This document shows positions 33,001-41,512 of a DNA stretch of 64,000 nucleotides, in pieces (the first letter of the stretch is position 1; the number at the start of each line of letters is the position of its first letter). The stretch is from NCBI RefSeq assembly GCF_016908565.1, contig NZ_JAFBED010000005.1, positions 62,001 through 126,000 of the forward strand. The letters run 5' to 3'. Position numbers and translations under genes: made by a program. A model generated the notes under the pieces. The model searched no databases. It worked only from the letters and a program-made list of their open reading frames with translations, and had not been told where the DNA came from. The DNA comes from Sutcliffiella tianshenii (GTDB taxonomy: Bacteria > Bacillota > Bacilli > Bacillales > Bacillaceae_I).

Positions 33001-33790
33001 TATCCTCCTCTATATTGACGGAACGGGGAGCCGGCCCTCCTGGTTCAAGTGTGATCTCCATCGCTTTTTCCAAAAGACTCTTCGCTCCGAGAAATTGAAG
33101 CTCCATCTCATTTTTAAGCATAGAAATAAACGGAAAATCATCAATGGGAAGCTGACTGGCTGACTGATAAAAAGCAGCGATATCCCCTAGCCACTTTTCC
33201 GGTGAAGGATTGGCCCTTGAGAATTCATGCAGATCTAGTACGAGCTTTTGCAGTGCACCATCAGTCCGGTCATTCGTGTACCGATCCACAAGATCGAAGA
33301 AAGCGTCATTCCCCTCTTTCCCGTATTCTTCCTCAAAGACGTTCTCCAGCACTTCCTCCTGCATCAGTTGGATCTCGGTTGTATCTGCAATCCGGAAGCT
33401 CGGGTCGATATCGATCATGTAATAGTATTTTCTCACTACATCCAAGCAGAAGGAGTGGATGGTCGAAATCGAAGCACGGTTCAGCAAGGATAGCTGTCTG
33501 CGGAGATGAAGCGATGCCGGCCGCCTTTCCAGCTGCTTTTCCAACGCTTCCCCGATACGATGCCTCATTTCCGCTGCAGAAGCATTCGTAAAAGTAACAA
33601 CAAGGAGACGGTCTACATCCACGTGCTCCTGCACAATCTTATGAATCATCCGTTCCACAAGGACCGCCGTCTTCCCTGACCCTGCAGCCGCTGCAACAAG
33701 TATATCCCTGCCGCTTGCAACAATGGCCTTCCACTGATCATCCGTCCATTGTGCATCCACTGGTTTTGGCAATAGCTCGAGTCCCATCAT
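30017..33790 (-). CDS. addA: Helicase-nuclease subunit AddA
   Basis: This 1257-residue UvrD/Rep-type helicase has Walker A VAAAAGSGKTAVLVERM near residue 35, VDEYQDTN, the GDVKQSIYRFR motif, TIHSSKGLEFP and VLYVALTRAKEKLYL. A C-terminal RecB-family nuclease domain follows, with LLDYKTDTI (the catalytic Asp and Lys of the DYK motif). With AddB it processes double-strand breaks up to Chi sites. The start overlaps the addB stop by 4 nt. Full length with all motifs. Confidence 0.97.
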   Translation of the reverse strand: MMGLELLPKPVDAQWTDDQWKAIVASGRDILVAAAAGSGKTAVLVERMIHKIVQEHVDVDRLLVVTFTNASAAEMRHRIGEALEKQLERRPASLHLRRQLSLLNRASISTIHSFCLDVVRKYYYMIDIDPSFRIADTTEIQLMQEEVLENVFEEEYGKEGNDAFFDLVDRYTNDRTDGALQKLVLDLHEFSRANPSPEKWLGDIAAFYQSASQLPIDDFPFISMLKNEMELQFLGAKSLLEKAMEITLEPGGPAPRSVNIEEDTQQLARLQAALHESWEALYQEMQGLDFPRAKTCRGDEYDKELIESWTKVRNKAKGIVQGIKDELFSRRPESFLKDLEELAPVMGTLVGLVKEYGVQFSLMKQEKGLVDFSDLEHLCLSILRTPTESGFERSEAAMRYQATFKEVMVDEYQDTNMVQEAILKLVTKEGEEAGNMFMVGDVKQSIYRFRLAEPFLFLGKYKRFDTTGETGGLRIDLNRNFRSRTEVLDATNFIFKQIMGETVGEIDYNEDAELKFGAANFPQEDDRETEVLLVDRSDPSTEDTFGMDETENSPSAFDKVELETAQVEAKLISQKIKKLIGSGYKIFDKDEKRMRPVTYRDFVILMRSMPWAPQFMEEFKQEGLPLYANLSTGYFEATEVAIMLSLLKIIDNPYQDVPLASVLRSPIVGLDSNELALIRIQQRKGNYFDALLVFLNKAPDSVEEKEVVRKVAAFYDLLQIWRTSAREGALSELIWQIYQDTHFYDFVGGMPGGKQRQANLRALYDRARQYESTSFRGLFRFLRFIERMQDRGEDLGAARALGEQEDVIRLMTIHSSKGLEFPIVFVAGLSKQFNMMDLNSSYLLDKELGFGSKYVNARLRITYPTLLQLALKRKAKSQLIAEEMRVLYVALTRAKEKLYLVGTVKDFEKSRLQWGESADSQTWLLPDYARAGAKSYMDWVGPALVRHKDTELLREGPTSPLVPREIVDHPASWKVTVTNVQELLEEMETAKHEENELLEKVKHGLHVDIQSPLIEQVKGQLNWQYPFKEASKHRSKQSVSELKRMKEQQDPYADHSMVQPDRKYFLDRPSFLQKKRLSPTEIGTSMHTVMQNIPLDLTGYTRYEIQAQVLQMVQKELMTSEQAEVIDMDAVAGFFATSIGKRMIHAEKVYREVPFSFALKGNEIVDHAELEEETVLVQGVIDCLIEDEEGMVLLDYKTDTITGRFADGFKEAEPVLRNRYREQLTLYGKAVEQIWNKKLTAKYLYFFDGNHLVKIEE

Positions 33791-36700
33791 TGATCTCCTC
33801 CTTCCACTTTTCTTTTGATGGATTCCATGATTTCATCCTTTGGTAAATTCGTAAGCATCCTATAATCGTTTTCCTCAAGCGAGGTATCAAATTGACAGAA
33901 CGATTTATAGGAACAGAAGGTACATGGCGTTTGATTTTTCAGCTTATAAGGTGCAATGCCGGTCTCACCCTCTGATATTTTCATCCCGATGTCCTCAAAG
34001 GTCTTCCTCACATAGTTTCTCAAGTAGGTGAATTCTGTTTCACTTGCCACAGAGGAATTGGAGTAGAATTCCCCATTGGTCTTCAGACCGGCGGAAACGA
34101 TTTGGGAATGTCCCTTATCAAGCGTCTGATCCATGAGACGGACAGATTCCTCTTCACCTAAAAGGAGCCCCTTCATTTTGAAGCTTTTGAAAATCTCCTC
34201 TTCTATGATGTCCTCAGGTGCCATGCCATTCGTTTTGATCATGGGGTTATGCACATGAAAATACAGGACCCCTGCCGGTGACGCTTGAGTTCCAAGCCAT
34301 CCCTGTGAGTGGGAAATGACAATATCGAGATAGGTCAGCATCTGCAAGGCCAATCCATAGTACACTTCCGTCAGATCCAATGCTTTGTTGCTTGATTTAT
34401 AATCGATGATACGAAGCAGCAATCCGTTGGACCCCTCCGCCTTATCAACACGGTCAATCCGTCCGACAAGCTCCATGGAAACCCCGTTAGGGAGATCGAC
34501 CTTTATCGGTGGCAGCTCCTCCTTGCCGCCGAAACCAAGTTCAAGTCCAACAGGCGTGAATTTGCTTGCCCTTGAATGCTCACTGAGGATTTGCGCTGCC
34601 CTTGTAATGATGGTTTCTAGTTTTCTTTTAATATATTGGAACCGGTTTGAGCTTAAAAGGATTTCCCCCTGCAGCTTTGGTGCCAAGATGTTTACTGCCT
34701 CTTTTGCCAGCCTTTCACACTCTGACTTCGTCAACAGCTTCCAGTCACTTCCCGATTGACGGAGACTGTCGGAAATAGTTTTAAGTGCTGCATGGAACAG
34801 CTGCCCGATATCCGGCGCCTCCAGTCGATAAATCTGCCTGTCCTTCAGCCTCAACCCGTGGGAAGCGAAGTGTGAGAAGGCACATGCACTGAATTTCTCC
34901 ATCCTGGATACACTGGCTTCCATATGATCGCCGTAAAGCTGCCTGCTGACAGCCGTATCCAGTTTTTTCGCTTCATTCCTATAGAACAGACTTTTCAGCA
35001 CCTGTTCGGTTCGGCTATTCCATTGTTCATTCTCAAGAAGGGTATTATATACATCCCACCATACCGGATCGACCGGATATTTCTTCATCCAGGCCTGGAG
35101 TTGAACTGCCAGATTGGAAAGGGTAGTGCCCGGAGTATGGACGAACATGAGCTGCTCCTCCTGGGATAGCTCTGCAGGCTCATTCATCAAAAGCCTTTCC
35201 TGTGCCTGCGGGAACATTTCCTTTATCCGTTTGATATAAGAGGAGGCCAAGAGTGCCTTTCCCTCTTCATCAGCCAGCGAATAACTGATATAAAGCTGAT
35301 GGGAAGGGGAAAGGAAAGCTGAATATACGAGAAAATGGTCATCCAGTAATCTTTCCAGGCTTGAGGGTGCCAACTCCATTCCATAGGTGGAAAGAAGCTC
35401 CCTCTCTTCCTCTGAAACAAAGCCCTCATCCTTGATTTTTGCAGGAATGACCCCTTCGTTGACTCCGATGACAAAGCTATTTTTGATATCGGTCAATCTC
35501 GATAAGTCAAAATTGGCGACAATCACTTGATCGATGGCTGGTGGTACAAGACTGAACCTTAGGCTCTCCAATCCACTTTCCAACATTTTTGAAAATAGCG
35601 CCATCGAGATGGGCTGATCTCCAATCAATTCCACCATCTGATCAAGCATGCCGATGATCGCTTTCCACACCTGCTCATTTTCTTTTGCCGATGATAGATA
35701 CCCTGCTTCCTCGGCTTTTCTCATCCGGATTTCCAGTTTGGCCGGTATGCCAAGGTCCTCCATGTATTCGTACAGTGCCTTGCAGAAGCCTTCTATGGAC
35801 TTTGAACGCTTCCAGCGCTTCTCAAGCTGGGCCAGCGGCTTCACAATCATGGTTCTCAGCTCATTGATTTCCTGTTCATATGCCAGCTCTTCATCAGTCT
35901 GTATATACTGCCCTTCCGTATCGATACTGAAAAAGCGGCGGTATTTCCACGGTTCATCCGCTGTCCATCTTTTCCCCTGAATGCCATAGGAAAGGCAATA
36001 ATTCTCGAGCTTGTCCGTCTTTTCCCGCATCTCTTCTATATCTTGATCTACTGAATAAAAGAAATCCGTTTTTACACAACGGAAGACAGACTCATAGCGC
36101 CAGTTCCGTGTGACAACCTCGATACTTGAGCGCAAGAGCTCAACCAGCGGATGGTGAAGCATCGTGCGCTTTTGATCAATGAAAAAAGGTATCTCATAAT
36201 CTTTGAAAACTGTATTGATCAAGTCCACATAGGACTCGGCATTCCGGACAATGACCGCGATATCTTTATAGCGGTTACCCTTGTCACGGACAAGCGATGT
36301 GATTTCCCTTGCGATTCCTTCGATCTCGGCTCTTCTGTTGACTGCCTGCAATATGGAGACTTCACCCTTGCCCGGATAAGCCACTGTTGGCCTTACGTCA
36401 AAATACTGCTCAAGATGACGCAGTGAATCGGAGTGCATAAAGCGGTGGGCATCCTCCATCAAAATAGGACTATCCACCTTGCAGCCTTCTTCAAGCGCAA
36501 TGCTTCTCAGCTTCTGGTAAGTGGTACCGGTTGACCGGAAAAGATGAAGGTCATATGGCGCCTCCTCATCATAGGGCTTGTCCAATGTAAGTGCTATAGT
36601 GATAGAATTGGCATGCACCATCAGCTGCTTCAGCACCTCCACTTCCTGTGGGGTGAAGCTGTGAAAGCCATCTATGAATATATCTGCATGTTTTATATAG

Positions 36701-37299
36701 GAGGAATGAGGGATTTTTTCAGCGAGCAGCTGCAGATAATCCTCTCCATCCACATATTTGCCTTCAAGAGTTTGCTCCAATTGACGGTAGACCACCAATA
36801 TATCGGTCAGCTTTTTGGCGAGCATTTTTTCATGTTCAGAAATGGTGGTGTCATCCTTGATGCGGACAATCTCTTCCTGTAATTGCTCAGGAGTCACACA
36901 GTAGCGCTTGAATTCCGATACCATGCTTTCCATCTGTTCAATAAAGCCAAACTGCTCGGCAGAACGGCCAAACACCTGGAAATCTTTTTTATGCTCCTCA
37001 ACCACCTTGCGAAGCAGCATATGGATCCCGGTCTGATCGATATGAAAACGGCTGATCCCCCCGACCTCCTGCAGGATACGCCATGCAAGTCGGGTAAAGC
37101 TGAATACCTGTGCCCGGATCATCCCTTTTATATCGGGAGATTGAACCATCCGATATTCCGACTGAAAAGTCATCTGTTCCGGAACGAGATAGACAATCGG
37201 CGATCCTTTTGGATTCTCTTTCAACTGCTGAAGGATCTGGTCGCTACACCATTTGGTTTTTCCACTTCCTGTTCTTCCTATCAAAAAACGAATCGACAC
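33787..37299 (-). CDS. addB: Helicase-nuclease subunit AddB
   Basis: This 1170-residue protein begins with an intact Walker A, RFLIGRTGSGKTKWC, followed by a helicase-like body without full helicase motifs, as usual for AddB. The C-terminal nuclease domain has IIDYKSSNKALDL and the iron-sulfur cysteines: one in FSACAFSHFASHGL and the closing TPCTFCSYKSFCQFD cluster. AddB contributes Chi recognition and the second nuclease. It is the first gene of addB-addA; a leader hairpin lies between a candidate -10 box and the start. Confidence 0.96.
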   Translation of the reverse strand: MSIRFLIGRTGSGKTKWCSDQILQQLKENPKGSPIVYLVPEQMTFQSEYRMVQSPDIKGMIRAQVFSFTRLAWRILQEVGGISRFHIDQTGIHMLLRKVVEEHKKDFQVFGRSAEQFGFIEQMESMVSEFKRYCVTPEQLQEEIVRIKDDTTISEHEKMLAKKLTDILVVYRQLEQTLEGKYVDGEDYLQLLAEKIPHSSYIKHADIFIDGFHSFTPQEVEVLKQLMVHANSITIALTLDKPYDEEAPYDLHLFRSTGTTYQKLRSIALEEGCKVDSPILMEDAHRFMHSDSLRHLEQYFDVRPTVAYPGKGEVSILQAVNRRAEIEGIAREITSLVRDKGNRYKDIAVIVRNAESYVDLINTVFKDYEIPFFIDQKRTMLHHPLVELLRSSIEVVTRNWRYESVFRCVKTDFFYSVDQDIEEMREKTDKLENYCLSYGIQGKRWTADEPWKYRRFFSIDTEGQYIQTDEELAYEQEINELRTMIVKPLAQLEKRWKRSKSIEGFCKALYEYMEDLGIPAKLEIRMRKAEEAGYLSSAKENEQVWKAIIGMLDQMVELIGDQPISMALFSKMLESGLESLRFSLVPPAIDQVIVANFDLSRLTDIKNSFVIGVNEGVIPAKIKDEGFVSEEERELLSTYGMELAPSSLERLLDDHFLVYSAFLSPSHQLYISYSLADEEGKALLASSYIKRIKEMFPQAQERLLMNEPAELSQEEQLMFVHTPGTTLSNLAVQLQAWMKKYPVDPVWWDVYNTLLENEQWNSRTEQVLKSLFYRNEAKKLDTAVSRQLYGDHMEASVSRMEKFSACAFSHFASHGLRLKDRQIYRLEAPDIGQLFHAALKTISDSLRQSGSDWKLLTKSECERLAKEAVNILAPKLQGEILLSSNRFQYIKRKLETIITRAAQILSEHSRASKFTPVGLELGFGGKEELPPIKVDLPNGVSMELVGRIDRVDKAEGSNGLLLRIIDYKSSNKALDLTEVYYGLALQMLTYLDIVISHSQGWLGTQASPAGVLYFHVHNPMIKTNGMAPEDIIEEEIFKSFKMKGLLLGEEESVRLMDQTLDKGHSQIVSAGLKTNGEFYSNSSVASETEFTYLRNYVRKTFEDIGMKISEGETGIAPYKLKNQTPCTFCSYKSFCQFDTSLEENDYRMLTNLPKDEIMESIKRKVEGGDQ

Positions 37300-37332
37300 A
37301 GCATTTCCCCCAAACTTCTCTATGGTTAAAAC

Positions 37333-37377
37333 GCGACCGGCTCTAACGATTCCGGTCGCACTGAATCTATGATTATA
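37333..37377 (-). promoter_or_regulatory. addB promoter -10 and leader hairpin (possible attenuator)
   Basis: On the minus strand TATAAT lies at 37377-37372. Downstream, GCGACCGG and CCGGTCGC (37359-37352 and 37340-37333) form a perfect 8-bp GC-rich stem with an 11-nt loop followed by GTTTTAA, about 30 nt before the addB ATG. It may be an attenuator or an mRNA-stability element. Confidence 0.5.
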
Positions 37378-37519
37378 TAATTATTTTCCCTCTTCCATTG
37401 TACTTAAAAAAAGTGGAATATGCCAACCTGCCCTATACAAATATTAGGATGCTGGGCAATGGATTCCAAGCACGCAAACCTTTCTTTGGGCATAAGGTAA
37501 GTTGGGAAGGTGATACTCG

Positions 37520-38665
37520 ATGAATAGCGCAAAAGGCAACTATCTTTCTGCGACATTGCTTACTATCATGGGGCTTTTGGTTGTCTGCAATTTATATACA
37601 CTGATTCCACTTTATCAACCGATCAGTCTGGAATGGCAGATACCAGAATCCCAAGCAGTCCTTGCCAGCAGTTTTTTCAGTATTTTCTACGCCATCGGGC
37701 TTCTGACTTTTGGCCCATTGTCGGAAAAGCTTGGCAGAAAGAATGTCCTGATGTATGGAATGCTCTTCTCTGCCTGTGCGACCCTTTTCGTTTCTTTTGC
37801 CGGCAACATCCACTATTTATACGGATTCCGCTCCCTGCAGGGTTTTGCCCTTGGATGTTTTGCACCGGTTGCGTTTGCCTACTGCTTTGACCACTATACA
37901 GAAAACCTCCGCACCATGACCATTTCCTTCATCAATGCTGCCTTTCTGCTGGCGGGGATCGCCGGTCCATTAGTGAGCGAGTGGCTGGAGTACTCCTATA
38001 GGTGGCAGACGGTTTTTATTGTCTTTGGCTTCTTATACGCCATCACTTTTGTATTATGTGCAGTGATCCTGCGCCATTCCATGTCGGGTGCAGCTTCACA
38101 AAGCAAGATATGGCAACCTTTCTTCTACCTTTTATCCGATAGGAAGCTACTGACCTGTTATCTTATTGTATTTTCCTTGCTGCTTTCGTTTGTGGCATTC
38201 TATGACAGCCTATATCAATATCTGCTCCTCACATACCCCGAACAGCCGTTTATCCTTGTACGTTCCATAGGTTTGATCGGTGTGGTTTCCTGTTTCTTTT
38301 CCAACAGCCTGCAAAAGCGACTGAAAGTCCCGTCGTTGCTGTTATGTTGCTCGATTGCCATTATTCTATCGTTTGCCCTGATACTTATCCATCCCGTTCC
38401 CATAGTCATCAGCCTTGCTTCCATACTTTTTGTTGCCGCCATTTCCATCTACTTGCCAAGCATCATATCCTATGTCGGGATGCTCGGGGCTCAATACCGC
38501 GCAAGTGCCATCTCCCTTTATTCGTTCACCCTGCTGTCAGGGACGAGTTTCGGCCCGATTATCAGCCACGCCTTTTCTTTTGCGATGACACTATTGATCC
38601 TGTCTTGCTGGTTCATGATCAATATCCTTCTGCTCTATTGGATAAAAAGAAAAACACTTGAATAG
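37520..38665 (+). CDS. Major facilitator superfamily transporter
   Basis: This 381-residue protein has twelve predicted membrane helices. The MFS motif A between helices 2 and 3 reads GPLSEKLGRKNVLMYG, and GFALGCFAPVAFAYCFDHY fits helix 4. The family exports small molecules or drugs by proton antiport; the substrate cannot be told. In B. subtilis an MFS gene (yhjO) also lies near addB, which suggests the same ancestral gene. GGAAGGTGAT precedes the ATG. It is transcribed divergently from addB and ends in a terminator shared with yidC2. Confidence 0.85.
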   Translation: MNSAKGNYLSATLLTIMGLLVVCNLYTLIPLYQPISLEWQIPESQAVLASSFFSIFYAIGLLTFGPLSEKLGRKNVLMYGMLFSACATLFVSFAGNIHYLYGFRSLQGFALGCFAPVAFAYCFDHYTENLRTMTISFINAAFLLAGIAGPLVSEWLEYSYRWQTVFIVFGFLYAITFVLCAVILRHSMSGAASQSKIWQPFFYLLSDRKLLTCYLIVFSLLLSFVAFYDSLYQYLLLTYPEQPFILVRSIGLIGVVSCFFSNSLQKRLKVPSLLLCCSIAIILSFALILIHPVPIVISLASILFVAAISIYLPSIISYVGMLGAQYRASAISLYSFTLLSGTSFGPIISHAFSFAMTLLILSCWFMINILLLYWIKRKTLE

Positions 38666-38685
38666 GACCTTCATTCAAGTGTTTT
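38651..38685. terminator. Bidirectional terminator between the MFS gene and yidC2
   Basis: AAAACACTTGAAT and ATTCAAGTGTTTT form a 13-bp perfect stem at the junction of the two converging genes. Confidence 0.9.
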
Positions 38686-38691
38686 ATAAAA

Positions 38692-39462
38692 TTAATTAGT
38701 CGCCATAGAGGCTTCTGAAGCGCTATCGTTCAAATTCTTCATGCGTTTTTTCAGGAACAGCCCTTGACCGATCCCAAAAAGGTTACCGATCACCCAGTAA
38801 AGGGCAAGCGCAGATGGCAGGGTCAGTCCTGCAATTAGGATGAATACCGGCATGATGTTCATCACCATTTTCATTTGCGGCTGGATGTCCGGTGTCAAGG
38901 TCACCCTCGTCTGTATAAAAGTAGTGATTGCAGCCACGACAGGCAGGATAAAATAAGGGTCGGATTGACCTAGGCTGAACCAGAGAAAGGAATGCTCAGC
39001 AATTTCCGTCGTTCTTCCAATTGCATAATAGAATGCCATAATGATTGGCATCTGGATCAATACCGGCAGGCAGCCTGCGACAGGGTTGATGTTATGGGAC
39101 CGGTAAAGCTCCATCATTTCCTTTTGCATGTTCTGCTGCTCTGCCTGATCCTTTTTCCCTTTGTATTTCTCCTGGAGAGCCGTCATTTCAGGTCTTAGCT
39201 TTTGCATCGCGACAGTGCTCTTTTGCTGCTTCATCACGAGCGGAAAAATTAGAAGTCGGATCAGGATTGTCACGACAATGATGGACAAGCCGTAATTGCC
39301 TCCTGAGAAATCTGCCACACTAGTCAAAAGAAGTGACATCGGATAGATAAAATAGTGATTCCACACTCCTTGGGTATCGGAAGTGATCGGCTCACTCATA
39401 CTGCACCCCGTCATCACTGCCATTAAAACCACCATCAATACTGCCATAATAAATTTTTTCAA
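38692..39462 (-). CDS. yidC: Membrane protein insertase YidC2 (OxaA family)
   Basis: This 256-residue lipoprotein has a type II signal ending VLMAVMTGCSMS, then the five-helix YidC core: IRLLIFPLVMKQQKSTVAMQ (with the groove Arg), a KLRPEMTALQEKYKGKKDQ hairpin, NPVAGCLPVLIQMPIIMAFY and LALYWVIGNLFGIGQ. It inserts membrane proteins with or without SecYEG. The short basic C-terminal tail and the location away from rnpA/oriC suggest the second paralogue (YqjG type) rather than SpoIIIJ. No MifM-like upstream regulatory ORF was recognised. Confidence 0.93.
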   Translation of the reverse strand: MKKFIMAVLMVVLMAVMTGCSMSEPITSDTQGVWNHYFIYPMSLLLTSVADFSGGNYGLSIIVVTILIRLLIFPLVMKQQKSTVAMQKLRPEMTALQEKYKGKKDQAEQQNMQKEMMELYRSHNINPVAGCLPVLIQMPIIMAFYYAIGRTTEIAEHSFLWFSLGQSDPYFILPVVAAITTFIQTRVTLTPDIQPQMKMVMNIMPVFILIAGLTLPSALALYWVIGNLFGIGQGLFLKKRMKNLNDSASEASMATN

Positions 39463-39502
39463 TGTAGTTTCCTCCTACCAATTTTCTAAGTTTTACTTAA
39501 TA

Positions 39503-39757
39503 TCAGTAGAAGGAAGGGGGTTCCTCATCATCGATTGTTTCCTTGGTAGGACGTTTCCTGTAAACGAATGCCAAGCGGTTTCTCCTTTTCCTGTTTACCT
39601 GAAAAGAAACCGCCCCGCTCGTATCTAAGGATGGAGAGCATGAACGGGACTGATAAAAGACCTGCCTCGACTCCAGATAAAAACAATACGTGACAAGACA
39701 TAATAATGTAGCTGTTACATATGGTGCATATAGCAAAATATCAAGATAAAATTCCAT
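39503..39757 (-). CDS. Possible small membrane protein (unrecognised)
   Basis: An open frame of 84 codons encodes an N-terminal hydrophobic stretch (YAPYVTATLLCLVTYCFYL) and a basic, then acidic, soluble tail. The ATG has only a weak upstream GGCAGG at about 10 nt, and I know no homologue. The orientation fits its neighbours. It may be a real single-pass protein or a chance ORF. Confidence 0.35.
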   Translation of the reverse strand: MEFYLDILLYAPYVTATLLCLVTYCFYLESRQVFYQSRSCSPSLDTSGAVSFQVNRKRRNRLAFVYRKRPTKETIDDEEPPSFY

Positions 39758-39853
39758 TTATAAAAACCTGCCTTACAGGTATTGGTTTCACACAAAAAGA
39801 AGTACGGGTCCATCTAGTGAAAAGTTTCAATAAAAGTATTTCCCTATAAATAA

Positions 39854-39892
39854 AAGATACACCTAGTCTGCTAAAAAAACTAGGTGTATCTT
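39854..39892 (-). terminator. Terminator of the acyl-CoA ligase gene
   Basis: AAGATACACCTAGT and ACTAGGTGTATCTT form a 14-bp perfect stem; on the minus strand TTTTATTTATAG follows. Confidence 0.87.
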
Positions 39893-39900
39893 ATTGTAAA

Positions 39901-41400
39901 TTATAGATGCTCACTTTCATAAGTAAAAATCTCCCTGTATCTTTCCATCAGAAGCTTCTTATCTATTTTCCCTACCGCTGTCTTAGGGATCTCTTTTACA
40001 AAAATGAATCGCTTGGGGACTTTATATTTTCCAAGCCTTTGAGAACAGTAGGTAGTCAGCTCCTTTTCTGATGCCGGTCTCTTTAGAGACACAACTGCGA
40101 GAACCGCCTCCCCCCATTTAGGATGGGGAATCCCCACCACACTGACTTCCTTAACGGCAATATGCTGGGAGACCGTCTGCTCAACCTCTGTGGGATACAC
40201 ATTCTCCCCGCCAGAGATGATCAAATCCTTCGCCCTCCCGACAATATAGAAATAACCATCTTCATCTTTTTTCCCAAGATCTCCTGTGCGCAGCCAGCCA
40301 TCACATTTCACTTTATCCGTTTCAGCTTTATTCGACCAGTAGCCGGTAAATACATGGGGACCTTTCAGGAATATTTCCCCTACTTCATTCGCCTCTGCAA
40401 CCTTATTGTTCTCTTTTACTATTTTCACTTCATTGAACATCATGGGTTTTCCGACAGAACCTTTCTTCCCATAGGCTTCTGTCGGATCGATGTAGAAATT
40501 GTTCGGACCTGCTTCAGTAAGTCCGTATCCCTCCTTGAAGAGCTTTCCTTTACGGAAAAAAGCTTCATAGATTTCCAATGGACAAGGTGCACCTCCAGAT
40601 AGAAAGGTTTTCATGGACGGAAAGCTCTCCTCGGCAAAAGCAGGATGTTCAATCAGCATATGGTACATCGTCGGTACCATCAGAACCACTGTACAATGAT
40701 AAAGGGTCAATAAATCCATCACTTTATCCGTCTGGAAATCCTTCATGATAACGACAGTCCCGCCTGCCATCAAAAGCGGCGTGGACAGGGCATTCAACCC
40801 TCCCGTATGGAACATGGGCAGGCAGGTGAGTGTAACATCCCGTTCACTTAACCCCCAACTGATGATCGTATTGATTGCATTGCTCGCTATATTCCGGTGA
40901 GAGAGGATTACCCCTTTAGGTTTACCTGTCGTTCCACCCGTATAGATGATGGCCGCATGCTTGCAGGAATCCCCCAGAGGGAGTTCTGCAGATCGAGACG
41001 CATGAACGGGTTTTGTTTTCAAAGGAATCGTTTCAAAAGGAAGACCCTTACCCATATCACTGAAGTCCTGATGAATAAAGACACACTTAGCCTGGCAATC
41101 TTGCAAAATAAAAATTAGCTCCTCTTCCGATAATCGCCAATTCAGCGGAACAAATATTGCTCCCACCGCCTGGCAGGCAAACAGCAATTCAAAGTAGGAC
41201 GGGTCATTGGGAGACAGCATTGCCACCCTATCTCCCTGTCCGATGCCAAGTTGATACAATCTATCAGCCATATTTAAAGTGCGATTATACAATTCCTTGT
41301 AATTCCAATGCTCTCCAGTTTCCCCATCTATAATGGCGATTTTTGTAGGAGACAGTTGTGAACGCTTTACCAGCCACGATCCATCAAATGCCACTTCCAT
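39901..41400 (-). CDS. Acyl-CoA synthetase (AMP-dependent ligase)
   Basis: This 499-residue ANL-superfamily enzyme has the AMP-binding motif IIYTGGTTGKPKGVILSH (about residues 150-168), GYGLTEAGPNNFY, GWLRTGDLGKKDEDGYFYI and the C-terminal catalytic lysine region IPKTAVGKIDKKLL. It activates a carboxylic acid with ATP and CoA. Length and motifs fit medium/long-chain fatty-acid or aryl-acid CoA ligases; the substrate is not readable. It is a single gene with its own terminator, but its promoter carries the same 11-bp direct repeat as the Liv-importer operon at 52.3 kb, so it likely activates the imported compound or a product of it. Confidence 0.9.
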   Translation of the reverse strand: MEVAFDGSWLVKRSQLSPTKIAIIDGETGEHWNYKELYNRTLNMADRLYQLGIGQGDRVAMLSPNDPSYFELLFACQAVGAIFVPLNWRLSEEELIFILQDCQAKCVFIHQDFSDMGKGLPFETIPLKTKPVHASRSAELPLGDSCKHAAIIYTGGTTGKPKGVILSHRNIASNAINTIISWGLSERDVTLTCLPMFHTGGLNALSTPLLMAGGTVVIMKDFQTDKVMDLLTLYHCTVVLMVPTMYHMLIEHPAFAEESFPSMKTFLSGGAPCPLEIYEAFFRKGKLFKEGYGLTEAGPNNFYIDPTEAYGKKGSVGKPMMFNEVKIVKENNKVAEANEVGEIFLKGPHVFTGYWSNKAETDKVKCDGWLRTGDLGKKDEDGYFYIVGRAKDLIISGGENVYPTEVEQTVSQHIAVKEVSVVGIPHPKWGEAVLAVVSLKRPASEKELTTYCSQRLGKYKVPKRFIFVKEIPKTAVGKIDKKLLMERYREIFTYESEHL

Positions 41401-41429
41401 CTCTCCCTTATCCTTTTCAAGTAATTACC

Positions 41430-41462
41430 ACTATAAGGGTGAGGGGTTACAAAGCAGTTACA
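41430..41462 (-). promoter_or_regulatory. SARP-like direct-repeat operator and -10 of the acyl-CoA ligase gene
   Basis: Minus strand: heptamer TGTAACT (41462-41456), four bases, TGTAACC (41451-41445), nine bases, then -10 TATAGT (41435-41430). There is no good -35. Direct heptamers at 11-bp spacing just upstream of the -10 are the known operator form of SARP activators. An identical arrangement is present at 52314-52346. Confidence 0.65.
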
Positions 41463-41512
41463 CACAAAAAAAGATGAACCCCTTTTCAGGAATCCACCTT
41501 GTTTTTGATCTA

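Noticed and set aside
39383-39628. 81-codon + strand frame across the yidC2 start.
   Set aside because: It overlaps the yidC2 signal peptide region and has no ribosome site.
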